NCBI RefSeq assembly: GCF_900105755.1
Contig: NZ_FNTQ01000001.1
Span: forward strand, 2,542,001-2,606,000
Direction: 5' to 3'
DNA length: 64,000 nucleotides
Origin: Streptomyces sp. Ag109_O5-10
Lineage (GTDB): Bacteria; Actinomycetota; Actinomycetes; Streptomycetales; Streptomycetaceae
Part shown: positions 50,782 to 64,000 of the stretch, piece after piece
How the letters are laid out: the number at the start of each line of letters is the position of its first letter
How positions within the stretch are numbered: position 1 is the first letter of the stretch
The notes under the pieces: model-generated
What the model saw: only the letters and a program-made list of their open reading frames with translations
Database searches by the model: none
What the model was told of the DNA's origin: nothing
Made by a program: the position numbers and the translations under genes

Positions 50782-50795
50782 TTGACGTACGTCAA
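50782..50795. promoter_or_regulatory. Perfect 14-bp palindrome upstream of the RodZ-like gene
   Basis: TTGACGTACGTCAA, in the 291-bp gap between ftsK and the RodZ-like gene. It may be an operator, and it presents a TTGACG -35-like box on both strands. Nearer the gene, TTGCCT - 19 bp - TAGACT is a possible promoter. Confidence 0.5.
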
Positions 50796-50897
50796 AGGGA
50801 AACGGTTGCCCGACGGTCCCTAACGGGTGGATCACGGCGACGACTCCACCGGGTCCGCAGGCGCCCGTAGCCCTCAGACAGGCCTACCCCTCTACGT

Positions 50898-53651
50898 CTA
50901 CCCCTCGGACTCCCCACGGATCACAGCAAGCACCCCGTCCAGCTCATCAGGTTTTACCAGAACGTCGCGCGCCTTGGACCCCTCGCTCGGCCCCACCACG
51001 CCCCGCGACTCCATGAGGTCCATGAGCCGGCCGGCCTTGGCGAAGCCGACGCGCAGCTTGCGCTGGAGCATGGAGGTGGAGCCGAACTGGGTGGAGACGA
51101 CCAGCTCAGCGGCCTGGCAGAGCAGGTCGAGGTCGTCGCCGATGTCCTCGTCGATCTCCTTCTTCTGCTTGGAGCCCACGGTGACGTCGTCCCGGAAGAC
51201 CGGCGCCATCTGGTCCTTGCAGTGCTGGACGACGGCGGCGACCTCCTCCTCGGTGACGAACGCGCCCTGCATACGGGTCGGCTTGTTCGCCCCCATCGGA
51301 AGGAAGAGGCCGTCGCCCTTGCCGATGAGCTTCTCGGCGCCGGGCTGGTCGAGGATGACGCGGCTGTCGGCGAGCGAGGAGGTGGCGAAGGCGAGCCGGG
51401 AGGGCACGTTCGCCTTGATGAGACCGGTGACCACGTCGACCGACGGGCGCTGGGTGGCGAGCACCAGGTGGATGCCGGCCGCCCGCGCGAGCTGCGTGAT
51501 GCGCACGATCGCGTCCTCGACGTCCCGCGGGGCGACCATCATCAGGTCGGCCAGCTCGTCGACGATCACCAGCAGGTACGGGTACGGCTGCAGCTCCCGC
51601 TCGCTGCCCTCGGGGAGCTTGACCTTGCCCTCGCGGATCGCCTTGTTGAAGTCGTCGATGTGCCGGAACCCGAACGCCGCCAGGTCGTCGTAGCGCAGGT
51701 CCATCTCGCGTACGACCCACTGCAGCGCCTCGGCCGCGCGCTTGGGGTTGGTGATGATCGGCGTGATCAGGTGCGGGATGCCCTCGTAGGCGGTCAGCTC
51801 GACCCGCTTGGGGTCGACCAGGACCATCCGCACGTCCTCCGGGGTCGCCCGCATCATGACCGAGGTGATCAGGCAGTTGATGCAGGACGACTTGCCGGAG
51901 CCGGTGGCGCCGGCGACGAGCATGTGCGGCATCTTCGCCAGCGAGTGCATGACGTAGCCGCCCTCGACGTCCTTGCCGAAGGCGACCAGCATCGGGTCGT
52001 CGTCCTCGGCGGACTCGGCGAGCCGCAGCACGTCCCCGAGGTTGACCATCTCGCGGTCGGTGTTGGGGATCTCGATGCCGACCGCGGACTTGCCGGGGAT
52101 CGGGCTGATGATCCGCACGTCCGGGCTGGCGACGGCGTACGCGATGTTCTTGGTGAGCGCGGTGATCCGCTCGACCTTCACGGCGGGACCGAGCTCGACC
52201 TCGTAGCGGGTGACCGTCGGGCCGCGGGTGAAGCCGGTGACCGCCGCGTCGACCTTGAACTCGGAGAAGACGGTGGTGAGCGAGGCGACCACCCGGTCGT
52301 TGGCCTCGCTGCGCGCCTTGCCCGGGCCGCCGCGGGTGAGGAGGTCCAGGGTCGGCAGCGAGTAGGTGATGTCGCCGGAGAGCTGGAGCTGCTCGGCGCG
52401 CGGGGGCAGGTCGCGGGGCTCCGCGGGCGCCGGTTTGGTCAGGTCGGCGACGACCGGCTCGACCTTGAGCCTCTCCTGCTTGGGGCGCGCGGCCGGGACC
52501 GGACTCGGACTCGGGCTCGGCGCCGGCACGGGCGTGGGGGTGGTGTCCTCACGGTCGCCCACGCTGACGCCCTGGGTGAGGTCGGCGACGAGCGGCGAGG
52601 GCGGCATGCCGTGCAGGACGGCGCCGTCGAGCGCGGCCGCGGCGGCCGCCGCGACGTCCACGGCGTCCATCTGGCGGCCCAGCTCGGGCTGCGGCACGGC
52701 GGAGCGCCGCGGACGGCCCCGGCGCTTGGCGAGGGCCTCCTGCTCGGCGCTGTCGGGGTCGTACTCCTGGGGGGCACCGGAGCGCCTGCGGGGGCGCGCG
52801 GGCAGCGCCTGGCGCCACTGCTCGTCGTAGCGCTCGTCGTCCTCGCCGTACTCCTGGTACCCGTCGTCGGGCTCGGGGTCGTGCAGCAGCCCGAGGCGCG
52901 CGCCGAGCGCCCGCAGACGCTGCGGGATGGCGTTCACCGGGGTCGCGGTGACCACGAGCAGTCCGAAGACCGTGAGCAGCACCAGCAGGGGTACGGCGAG
53001 GACGTCGGTCATGGTGTACGTCAGCGGGGTCGCCGCCGCCCAGCCGATGAGGCCGCCGGCGTCCCTTATGCCCTGCATGCCGTCGCTGCGGGCGGGCGAG
53101 CCGCACGCGATGTGCACCTGGCCGAGCACGCCGACGACCAGTGCCGACAGGCCGATCACGATCCGCCCGTTGGCGTCCTCCTGCTCGGGGTGGCGCATGA
53201 ACCGCACGGCGATCATCGCGAGCAGTATCGGCACCAGCAGGTCGAGGCGGCCGAAGGCGCCGGTCACGAGGATCTCGACCAGGTCGCCGACCGGGCCGCG
53301 CAGGTCGGCCCAGGTGCCGGCGGCGACGATCAGGGCGATGCCGAGCAGGAGCAGGGCGATGCCGTCCTTGCGATGGGCCGGGTCCAGGTTCCTGGCTCCC
53401 TGCCCTATGCCGCGGAAGACGGCGCCGACGGCGTGCGCGACGCCTAGCCACAGGGCGCGCACCAGGCGGTACACGCCCCCGGTGGGGCTGGGCGCCGGCC
53501 TGGGTGCCGGCGCGGACTTCTTCGCCGCGGTCCTCTTGGCGGGCGCCTTCTTGGCCGGGGCTTTCTTCGCGGCGGCCTTCTTCGCCGGAGCCTTCGAGGG
53601 AGCGGCCCTCTTCGCGGGCTGCTTCTTGGCTGCGGAGGGACGTGAGGCCAT
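50898..53651 (-). CDS. ftsK: DNA translocase FtsK/SpoIIIE
   Basis: 917 aa from the ATG at 53651. The first ~60 residues are a Lys/Ala/Pro repeat resembling histone H1 tails (KKAPAKKAPAKR). Four to five membrane helices follow (about 90-260), then a Pro/Arg/Asp linker and the motor: Walker A VAGATGSGKSS, Walker B YLLVIVDELADLMM. The C-terminal gamma winged helix is LQRKLRVGFAKAGRLMDLME. It pumps chromosomes through sporulation septa. Its own promoter must lie in the 124 bp before the osaB stop or further upstream. Confidence 0.96.
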   Translation of the reverse strand: MASRPSAAKKQPAKRAAPSKAPAKKAAAKKAPAKKAPAKRTAAKKSAPAPRPAPSPTGGVYRLVRALWLGVAHAVGAVFRGIGQGARNLDPAHRKDGIALLLLGIALIVAAGTWADLRGPVGDLVEILVTGAFGRLDLLVPILLAMIAVRFMRHPEQEDANGRIVIGLSALVVGVLGQVHIACGSPARSDGMQGIRDAGGLIGWAAATPLTYTMTDVLAVPLLVLLTVFGLLVVTATPVNAIPQRLRALGARLGLLHDPEPDDGYQEYGEDDERYDEQWRQALPARPRRRSGAPQEYDPDSAEQEALAKRRGRPRRSAVPQPELGRQMDAVDVAAAAAAALDGAVLHGMPPSPLVADLTQGVSVGDREDTTPTPVPAPSPSPSPVPAARPKQERLKVEPVVADLTKPAPAEPRDLPPRAEQLQLSGDITYSLPTLDLLTRGGPGKARSEANDRVVASLTTVFSEFKVDAAVTGFTRGPTVTRYEVELGPAVKVERITALTKNIAYAVASPDVRIISPIPGKSAVGIEIPNTDREMVNLGDVLRLAESAEDDDPMLVAFGKDVEGGYVMHSLAKMPHMLVAGATGSGKSSCINCLITSVMMRATPEDVRMVLVDPKRVELTAYEGIPHLITPIITNPKRAAEALQWVVREMDLRYDDLAAFGFRHIDDFNKAIREGKVKLPEGSERELQPYPYLLVIVDELADLMMVAPRDVEDAIVRITQLARAAGIHLVLATQRPSVDVVTGLIKANVPSRLAFATSSLADSRVILDQPGAEKLIGKGDGLFLPMGANKPTRMQGAFVTEEEVAAVVQHCKDQMAPVFRDDVTVGSKQKKEIDEDIGDDLDLLCQAAELVVSTQFGSTSMLQRKLRVGFAKAGRLMDLMESRGVVGPSEGSKARDVLVKPDELDGVLAVIRGESEG

Positions 53652-53775
53652 GGGTGTGAGGTTACCGGGGGATGCGACAGGGGACACGTGTGCCCACTGC
53701 TTCACCCGTTCGTGTCGCCCTTCGCGGGACGTGGAACTGACGCACGCTCATGGGCAACTGGGTCCGCGGCCGCGG

Positions 53776-54456
53776 TCAGTTCTGCGAGGAGAGCGGGGGC
53801 GTGGCGCCGCCCGTGCCCGGTTCGAGGGCGTCGAGCGCCCGCCGCAGGCCGGTGAGTTTGCGCTCCAGGTGCGCCGCCGTGGCCACCGCGGCCGCGTCCG
53901 CGGACTCGTCGTCCAGCTGCTTGGACAGCGCCTCCGCCTGCTCCTCGACGGCCGCGAGCCGGGCGGACAGCTCGGCGAGCAGCCCCGCGGACTCCTTGCC
54001 GGCGACCGCGCCCTTGCCGCCGCCCTCCAACTGGAGCCGCAGCAGCGCCGCCTGCTCGCGCAGCTGGCAGTTCTTCATGTACAGCTCGACGAACACCGAG
54101 ACCTTGGCGCGCAGCACCCACGGGTCGAACGGCTTGGAGATGTAGTCCACCGCGCCCGCGGCGTAGCCCCGGAAGGTGTGGTGCGGGCCGTGGTTGATGG
54201 CGGTGAGGAAGATGATCGGGATGTCCCGGGTCCGCTCCCGCCGCTTGATGTGCGCCGCGGTCTCGAAACCGTCCATGCCCGGCATCTGGACGTCCAGCAG
54301 AATCACCGCGAAGTCGTCCGTGAGCAGTGCCTTGAGCGCTTCCTCCCCGGACGATGCCCGCACCAGTGTCTGATCGAGCGCAGAGAGGATGGCCTCCAGC
54401 GCCAGCAGATTCTCCGGCCGGTCATCGACCAGGAGGATCTTGGCCTTCTGCACCAT
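53776..54456 (-). CDS. osaB: Response regulator OsaB
   Basis: 226 aa from the ATG at 54456 with GAGGAGGG upstream. The receiver domain has D11-D12 (LLVDDRPEN), acceptor Asp in VILLDVQMPGMDG, T in IFLTAI and K in ISKPFD. Instead of a DNA-binding domain the C-terminal half is a long coiled coil (SARLAAVEEQAEALSKQLDD). In S. coelicolor OsaB is needed for recovery from osmotic stress and works with the hybrid kinase OsaA, which is encoded immediately upstream. Confidence 0.92.
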   Translation of the reverse strand: MVQKAKILLVDDRPENLLALEAILSALDQTLVRASSGEEALKALLTDDFAVILLDVQMPGMDGFETAAHIKRRERTRDIPIIFLTAINHGPHHTFRGYAAGAVDYISKPFDPWVLRAKVSVFVELYMKNCQLREQAALLRLQLEGGGKGAVAGKESAGLLAELSARLAAVEEQAEALSKQLDDESADAAAVATAAHLERKLTGLRRALDALEPGTGGATPPLSSQN

Positions 54457-54688
54457 GGCCCGCCCTCCTCGCCCCGGATGTGCACCGGGCGCCGCCCCAG
54501 GGGACGACTCCCTTTCGCCGCCCGTCCTTGTGCCGGTCATGGTAGCCGCACCCCGCCTGTCGCCACACCCTGTCACCGCGATGTCACTGTGCACGTAGCA
54601 GAAACGCAGCCGGAGACCAGAAGGTTCCCCCAATACCGCACTTCTACACGGGTTCCGCCACGGTGCGTCAGCAACTCCCCGTGCACAC

Positions 54689-54698
54689 GGAACGTTCC
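54689..54698. promoter_or_regulatory. Palindrome in the osaB upstream region
   Basis: GGAACGTTCC, followed at 54703 by a second AACGTTC. It lies in the 274-bp gap 54457-54730 between osaA and osaB, where the osaB promoter must be. No other clear signal. Confidence 0.35.
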
Positions 54699-54730
54699 CA
54701 CAACGTTCACATCACACCTGACCGTTCCGG

Positions 54731-60187
<5,457 letters not shown>

Positions 60188-60209
60188 TGTGTCCCTCCCG
60201 CAGGGGTCG

Positions 60210-60279
60210 ACCGTTACTGCTGTGCTCGGACACCGCCGTACTCGGCGTACCGCTTACTCCGGCGTACCGGTTACTGCTG
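60210..60279. promoter_or_regulatory. Repeated ACCG-TTACT elements in the osaA/osaC divergent region
   Basis: ACCGTTACTGCTG (60210-60222), ACCGCTTACTC (60249-60259) and ACCGGTTACTGCTG (60266-60279). The last two belong to a 17-bp direct repeat CGGCGTACCGsTTACT. They are clustered 20-90 bp upstream of osaA, suggesting a regulator site. The rest of 60188-60585 shows no coding sequence. Confidence 0.5.
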
Positions 60280-60585
60280 CGTATTCCTGCCAGACGAGAT
60301 CCGGCCACACCAGGGGCTGCTGCCCACCCTGCACGCAACGCATTCGGGCTGACCGGACCTCCATCACAAGCCTGCCCAGTGTTTCACCCTCGCCGAACCA
60401 GGCCATAACAGTTCGGCAGCTTCGCACATCGTCCGCACACCCTGGGGGCGTAAACACTGGCGACCGGCATCCGCTCGGACGGCGAAGGTAAGTAACCTTG
60501 CATGCGGCTGTCCAGCCGCACCGGTCCGTCCGGCCTGGGCGGTGGCACGAGAACGAGCGGGCATTCGGAGGGGCGGCCGCAGACC

Positions 60586-63339
60586 ATGACCACCGGAGTG
60601 ATCCCCGGGGGACACAACCCGGAGCCACGGCCCACGGGCGAGCGCATGCCGCAGCAGCGGCACCAGCCCGGCCAGGCAAGCCCGCATGTCGAGACCCGGT
60701 CGAGGAGTTCTGTGATCACCGCGCGCGCGGCTGCCACCTTCGAGCCCCTCGGGCGGTCGGTCGCGACCGCCAGGGCCTTCGTCCGCGACACGCTCCAGGG
60801 CTGGGGCTTCGCGGACGTCGTCGACGACGCCGTGGTGCTCACCAGCGAACTGGTGACCAACGCGGTCGTGCACGCCGGCACCCACGCCGACGTCCTGTGC
60901 CTGCGCGCGGACGACGGGGTGCGCATCGAGGTCGCCGACCGCTACCCGGAACGCGAGGTCCCGCTCCAGGGCTCCGCCGTCAACATGGGCAGCCCTGACC
61001 GCGAAGGCGGCCGCGGACTCCAGCTCTGCGCGGCCCTCGCCGCCCGCTGGGGCGTCGAGTACACGTCCACGCACAAAAATGTCTGGTTCCAGCTGGATCT
61101 CCCGGAGCGTCCGGTCGGCACCCGCGCGGCCGGCCCGTCCCTCCCCGCCGACCTGCTGCCCCTCGCCGACGGCAGGGTCAGGGTCGCGGTCGTCCAGATC
61201 GACCGCAAGGGCTCCATCTCCTCCTGGAACGAGGACGCCGAGGAGATCTTCGGCCACACCGCGGCCCAGGTCACCGGCAAGCCGCTCACCGACCTCGCCG
61301 CCTGGCCGCACACCCCCGGCACCGGCACCGGCATCGCCGAGGCCCTCCAGCTCTCCCGCTGGGAGGGCAGCTACGGCGTCCGCGGCGCCGACGGCCGGGT
61401 GACCGCCGTCTACGCCTCGCACCTGCGCGTCCGCGACACCGGCGGCGAGCCCTCCACGGTCTGCCTGCTCGTACGCGACCACGAACGGGCGGTTCTCCAG
61501 ACCCCGTTGCGCCTCCCCGCCTCGGAAGCCGGCGGCGCCTCCGACGGCCAGAGCAGTGACCCGTTCGAGGTATTCATCGGCTCCCCCGCCCCGGACGACC
61601 TCGACGGTCTCCTCCAGCGCACGGTCGAACGCGCCCGCGACATGCTCGACGGCGACTCCGCGTTCCTGCTCCTCGCCACCGACGACGAGACCGAGTTGGA
61701 GGTCCGCGCCTCCACCGGCCTCCCGTCGGCCCGTCAGCGCTTCGCGCGCGTGCCCGTGGAAGCCGGCCCCGGCCGCTACGGCTCGGCCCGCATGCCGGCC
61801 GTACACGACGACCTGGCGGCCGTTCCGGGCGCGGTCCCCCTCCTCGCCGGCACCGGCATGCGCTCGGTCGTCACCGTCCCGCTGAAGGTCGAGGGCCGCC
61901 TCACGGGCTCCCTGGGCGTCGCGGCCGAGGCGCCGGGCAGATACTCCAACGAGGAGGCGCTGCGCCTCCAGTTCGCCGCCGACCGCATCGCCCTGGCCGT
62001 CGAGTCGGCACGCCTCGGCGAGCTGGAACGGCTGCGCCGCGGCTCGCTCAGCTTCCTCGTCGAGGCCTCCGACCTGCTCGCCGGCACCCTGGACCGCGAC
62101 CAGACGCTCGCCCTGATGGCCCAGATGACGGTCCCCACCCTCGCCACCTGGTGCGCCGTCTACACCATCGCCGACCAGGCCTCCGACCCGTACCTGTCGT
62201 ACGTCCTGCACGAGGACGAGGAACTCATCGACGGCATCAAGTCGTTGCTCGCCAAGGTGCCCCCGCCGGACCCGGTACCCACGCCGGGCGCCCGCGTCTG
62301 GACCGCCCCCGGCGAGCACGCCCACCAGGCCGCCCTGCGCAGCTCCATGCGCAGCCTCGGTCTGACCGGCGGCCCCACCCGCCAGGTCTCCTCCGGCATC
62401 GGCCCGACACTCGCCACCGCCTCCGCCGTGGGCGGCGAGACAGTCGTCCTGCCCCTGGTCGCCCGCAACCGCGTCATCGGCATGCTCACCCTCGGCAAGC
62501 CCACCGACGAACACTTCCGCCAGGAGATCCTGGAACTGGCCGAGGATTTGTCCCGCCGGGCCGCCCTCGCCCTGGACAACGCCCGCCTGTACTCGGAGCG
62601 CACGGCCATCAGCCAGGCGCTCCAGCGCAGCCTCCTGCCCCCGGGCACCCCGCACATCGAGGGCATGGAGGTCGAGGTCATCTACCGCGCGGCCGGCGAG
62701 GGCAACGAGGTCGGCGGCGACTTCTACGACGTCTTCCCCATCGCCGACAACGCGTACGGCTTCGCCATCGGCGACGTCTGCGGTACGGGCCCCAACGCGG
62801 CCGCGGTCACGGGCCTCGCCCGGCACGCGCTCCGCCTCCTGGCCCGCGAAGGCCTCAGCGGCCCCGCGGTCCTGGAGCGGCTCAACTCGGCCATCCTGGA
62901 CGAGGGAGACCGCAGCCGCTTCCTGACCCTCCTGTACGGCGAGATGCGCCCCCAGGAGGACGGCAGCGCGGAGATGAAGGTCGTCTGCGCCGGCCACCCG
63001 CTCCCGCTGCGCCTGCGCCAGGACGGCACGGTGGAGGCGGCCGCCGAACCGCAGCCTCTCCTCGGCGTCATCGAGGACCTGGACCTGTACGAGCAGACGG
63101 TCACCCTCGACCCGGGCGACGTCCTCCTCTGCGTCACCGACGGCGTGACGGAACGCCGGGAGGGCACCCGCATGCTCGGTGACGACGGCCTGGCCGACGT
63201 CCTGACCACCTGCACGGGCCTGACGGCGGGCGCGGTCGCCGCGCGCATCATGCGCGCGGTGGAGCGCTTCGCGTCGGACGCCCCCTCCGACGACATGGCC
63301 ATCCTGGCGATGCGGGTGCCCGGTCTCCAGAAGGACTGA
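60586..63339 (+). CDS. osaC: OsaC, multidomain anti-sigma kinase / PP2C phosphatase
   Basis: 917 aa from the ATG at 60586 (GGAGGGG 12 nt upstream); an ATG at 60502 would add 28 unconserved residues. Order: RsbW-like ATPase (LTSELVTNAVVHAG, GGRGLQLCAALAARWGV), PAS (VAVVQIDRKGSISSWNEDAE, EEIFGHTAAQVTGKPL), two GAF regions (about 320-490 and 500-680) and a SpoIIE/PP2C phosphatase with metal-binding GGDFYDVFPI, VTDGVTE and SDDMAILAMRV. In S. coelicolor OsaC binds sigma-B and returns its activity to baseline after osmotic stress. It ends at the shared terminator before the tRNA. Confidence 0.94.
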   Translation: MTTGVIPGGHNPEPRPTGERMPQQRHQPGQASPHVETRSRSSVITARAAATFEPLGRSVATARAFVRDTLQGWGFADVVDDAVVLTSELVTNAVVHAGTHADVLCLRADDGVRIEVADRYPEREVPLQGSAVNMGSPDREGGRGLQLCAALAARWGVEYTSTHKNVWFQLDLPERPVGTRAAGPSLPADLLPLADGRVRVAVVQIDRKGSISSWNEDAEEIFGHTAAQVTGKPLTDLAAWPHTPGTGTGIAEALQLSRWEGSYGVRGADGRVTAVYASHLRVRDTGGEPSTVCLLVRDHERAVLQTPLRLPASEAGGASDGQSSDPFEVFIGSPAPDDLDGLLQRTVERARDMLDGDSAFLLLATDDETELEVRASTGLPSARQRFARVPVEAGPGRYGSARMPAVHDDLAAVPGAVPLLAGTGMRSVVTVPLKVEGRLTGSLGVAAEAPGRYSNEEALRLQFAADRIALAVESARLGELERLRRGSLSFLVEASDLLAGTLDRDQTLALMAQMTVPTLATWCAVYTIADQASDPYLSYVLHEDEELIDGIKSLLAKVPPPDPVPTPGARVWTAPGEHAHQAALRSSMRSLGLTGGPTRQVSSGIGPTLATASAVGGETVVLPLVARNRVIGMLTLGKPTDEHFRQEILELAEDLSRRAALALDNARLYSERTAISQALQRSLLPPGTPHIEGMEVEVIYRAAGEGNEVGGDFYDVFPIADNAYGFAIGDVCGTGPNAAAVTGLARHALRLLAREGLSGPAVLERLNSAILDEGDRSRFLTLLYGEMRPQEDGSAEMKVVCAGHPLPLRLRQDGTVEAAAEPQPLLGVIEDLDLYEQTVTLDPGDVLLCVTDGVTERREGTRMLGDDGLADVLTTCTGLTAGAVAARIMRAVERFASDAPSDDMAILAMRVPGLQKD

Positions 63340-63361
63340 AGACGGGGGAAAGAAGGCAGGA

Positions 63362-63393
63362 AAAAGGCCCCGCCCTTATGGGCGAGGCCTTTT
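63362..63393. terminator. Bidirectional terminator between osaC and tRNA-Thr
   Basis: AAAAGGCCCCGCCC-TTAT-GGGCGAGGCCTTTT, a 14-bp stem with one mismatch and A/T tracts on both sides. It serves osaC on the plus strand and the tRNA on the minus strand. Confidence 0.9.
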
Positions 63394-63396
63394 GAC

Positions 63397-63472
63397 TGGA
63401 GCCCCCAAACGGAATCGAACCGTTGACCTTCTCCTTACCATGGAGACGCTCTGCCGACTGAGCTATAGGGGC
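63397..63472 (-). tRNA. tRNA-Thr (anticodon GGT)
   Basis: 76 nt with encoded CCA. Acceptor GCCCCTA pairs with TGGGGGC (one G-T pair), discriminator T. D-arm GCTC-AGTCGGCA-GAGC, anticodon arm TCTCC-ATGGTAA-GGAGA with anticodon GGT, T-arm AACGG-TTCGATT-CCGTT. It reads ACC (and ACU). The terminator lies 4 nt past the CCA. Confidence 0.97.
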
Positions 63473-63547
63473 CTGTCGCCTTTTCGAGGTTTCCCCCGCG
63501 GCAACGGAATAGATCATACCCCGAACAGGCCGAGTCCCCAAACTCGT

Positions 63548-64000
63548 TCAGAAGGCGGGCTGGAGCAGTCCGCCGAGGGCATTGCAGGCGGACACGATCC
63601 GCCGCATCTCCCGCTTCGTCAACGCGGCGTCCACCGGCAGCGCGAGCGTCTCGTCCGCGGCCGTCTCCGTTTCCGGCAGCGATACCCAGCACCGGAATTC
63701 CGGCAGCCGGTGCACCGGCGTCTTCACCGGCACCCGGCAGTCAACCCCCTTGCCCCGAAGGGCCCGAGCGAAGACGTCCCGGTCGGGCCGGCCGTTCCCC
63801 GGCACCCGCACGACGTACTGCTGGTAGGTGTGCCCGTCGCCACCGTCCGGCGTCCGCACTCCGCGCAGCTTCGCATCGAGATAGGAGGCCCGCTGCCGCC
63901 GCTGCGCGATCTCGTCGTACGGGGCCTCGGACTCCCCCTGCTCGAGCACCAGCAGCCCGTGCCGCTGCCCCACCTCGCGCAACCGCCGGATGTCGGCCCA
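63548..64000 (-). CDS. DegT/DnrJ/EryC1-type aminotransferase, C-terminal part
   Basis: At least 150 codons are visible; the frame stays open through the right edge, so the N-terminus and the PLP lysine lie outside. The segment YQQYVVRVPGNGRPDRDVFA, then RGKGVDCRVPVKTPVHRLPE and ADETLALPVDAALTKREMRR, is the C-terminal domain of sugar or cofactor aminotransferases of the DegT family (H-R-L-P near the substrate pocket and L-P-V in the last helix region). The substrate cannot be inferred. It is transcribed in the same direction as the tRNA, with 75 bp between them. Confidence 0.82.
   Translation of the reverse strand, partial: WADIRRLREVGQRHGLLVLEQGESEAPYDEIAQRRQRASYLDAKLRGVRTPDGGDGHTYQQYVVRVPGNGRPDRDVFARALRGKGVDCRVPVKTPVHRLPEFRCWVSLPETETAADETLALPVDAALTKREMRRIVSACNALGGLLQPAF

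Noticed and set aside
51222..53447. 741-codon open frame antisense to ftsK
   Set aside because: Shadow of a highly conserved gene with the typical codon bias of the minus strand.
60364..62997. 877-codon open frame antisense to osaC
   Set aside because: Shadow frame; osaC has clear ATPase, PAS, GAF and PP2C domains on the plus strand.

Overview
The window is high-GC actinomycete chromosome. Gene content and order indicate Streptomyces: the gluR-gluK/gluABCD glutamate uptake block, recX-recA, an AzlCD exporter, lhr, a Nei-type glycosylase, the clgR-cinA-pgsA-rimO group, ftsK, and the osaB-osaA/osaC osmoadaptation locus next to a tRNA-Thr gene. GTG starts, 4-nt stop/start overlaps, leaderless starts and a TTA codon in a transposase fit the same picture. 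No rRNA, CRISPR array, phage or plasmid replication module was found.

Left part (1-15 kb) is a mosaic. It holds an edge-cut serine-hydrolase-like gene lacking its catalytic residues, a NarL-type two-component system, two related histidine-phosphatase-fold proteins (3.3 and 10.2 kb) that both lack the catalytic histidines, a YtcJ-like amidohydrolase, a LysR regulator, an SDR, a CxxxxC flavin reductase, an IS4-type insertion sequence with a clear 10-bp target duplication, a DUF6204-like protein, a large lipoprotein and a MazG-like enzyme. Intergenic tandem repeats and gene remnants are frequent here.

From 15 to 25 kb lie a TAXI solute-binding protein, the GluK/GluR two-component system, the divergent gluABCD glutamate transporter with a terminator, an FAD monooxygenase, and a cysteine-metabolism operon (cysteine dioxygenase plus rhodanese). 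That operon is preceded by a 28-codon, cysteine-ending leader peptide with a leaderless promoter. Two decayed gene remnants and an FtsX-type permease follow.

From 28 to 39 kb, recA-recX carries two DNA-damage control sites. A three-gene operon (small protein, polyprenyl diphosphate synthase, MpaB/Lcp-type oxygenase) looks like an uncharacterised isoprenoid pathway. It is followed by membrane proteins, an AI-2E family transporter, DUF3046, an alpha/alpha-barrel protein and an AraC-AzlC-AzlD operon.

From 39 to 64 kb the content is conserved housekeeping: Lhr helicase, Nei glycosylase, SDR, ClgR, CinA, PgsA, RimO, a RodZ-like HTH membrane protein, FtsK, OsaB, OsaA (nine exact 276-bp modules), OsaC, tRNA-Thr(GGT) and the end of a DegT-family aminotransferase.

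The strongest cross-window signal is a promoter with fixed geometry, TGTCAG-type -35, 7-bp gap after the decamer, TAnnnT-type -10. It precedes recA, lhr, the MazG-like gene, the AI-2E transporter and rimO, and in all but recA the predicted transcription start falls on the start codon. It matches the RecA-independent DNA-damage promoter (RecA-NDp/PafBC) of actinobacteria and ties these genes into one candidate damage regulon.
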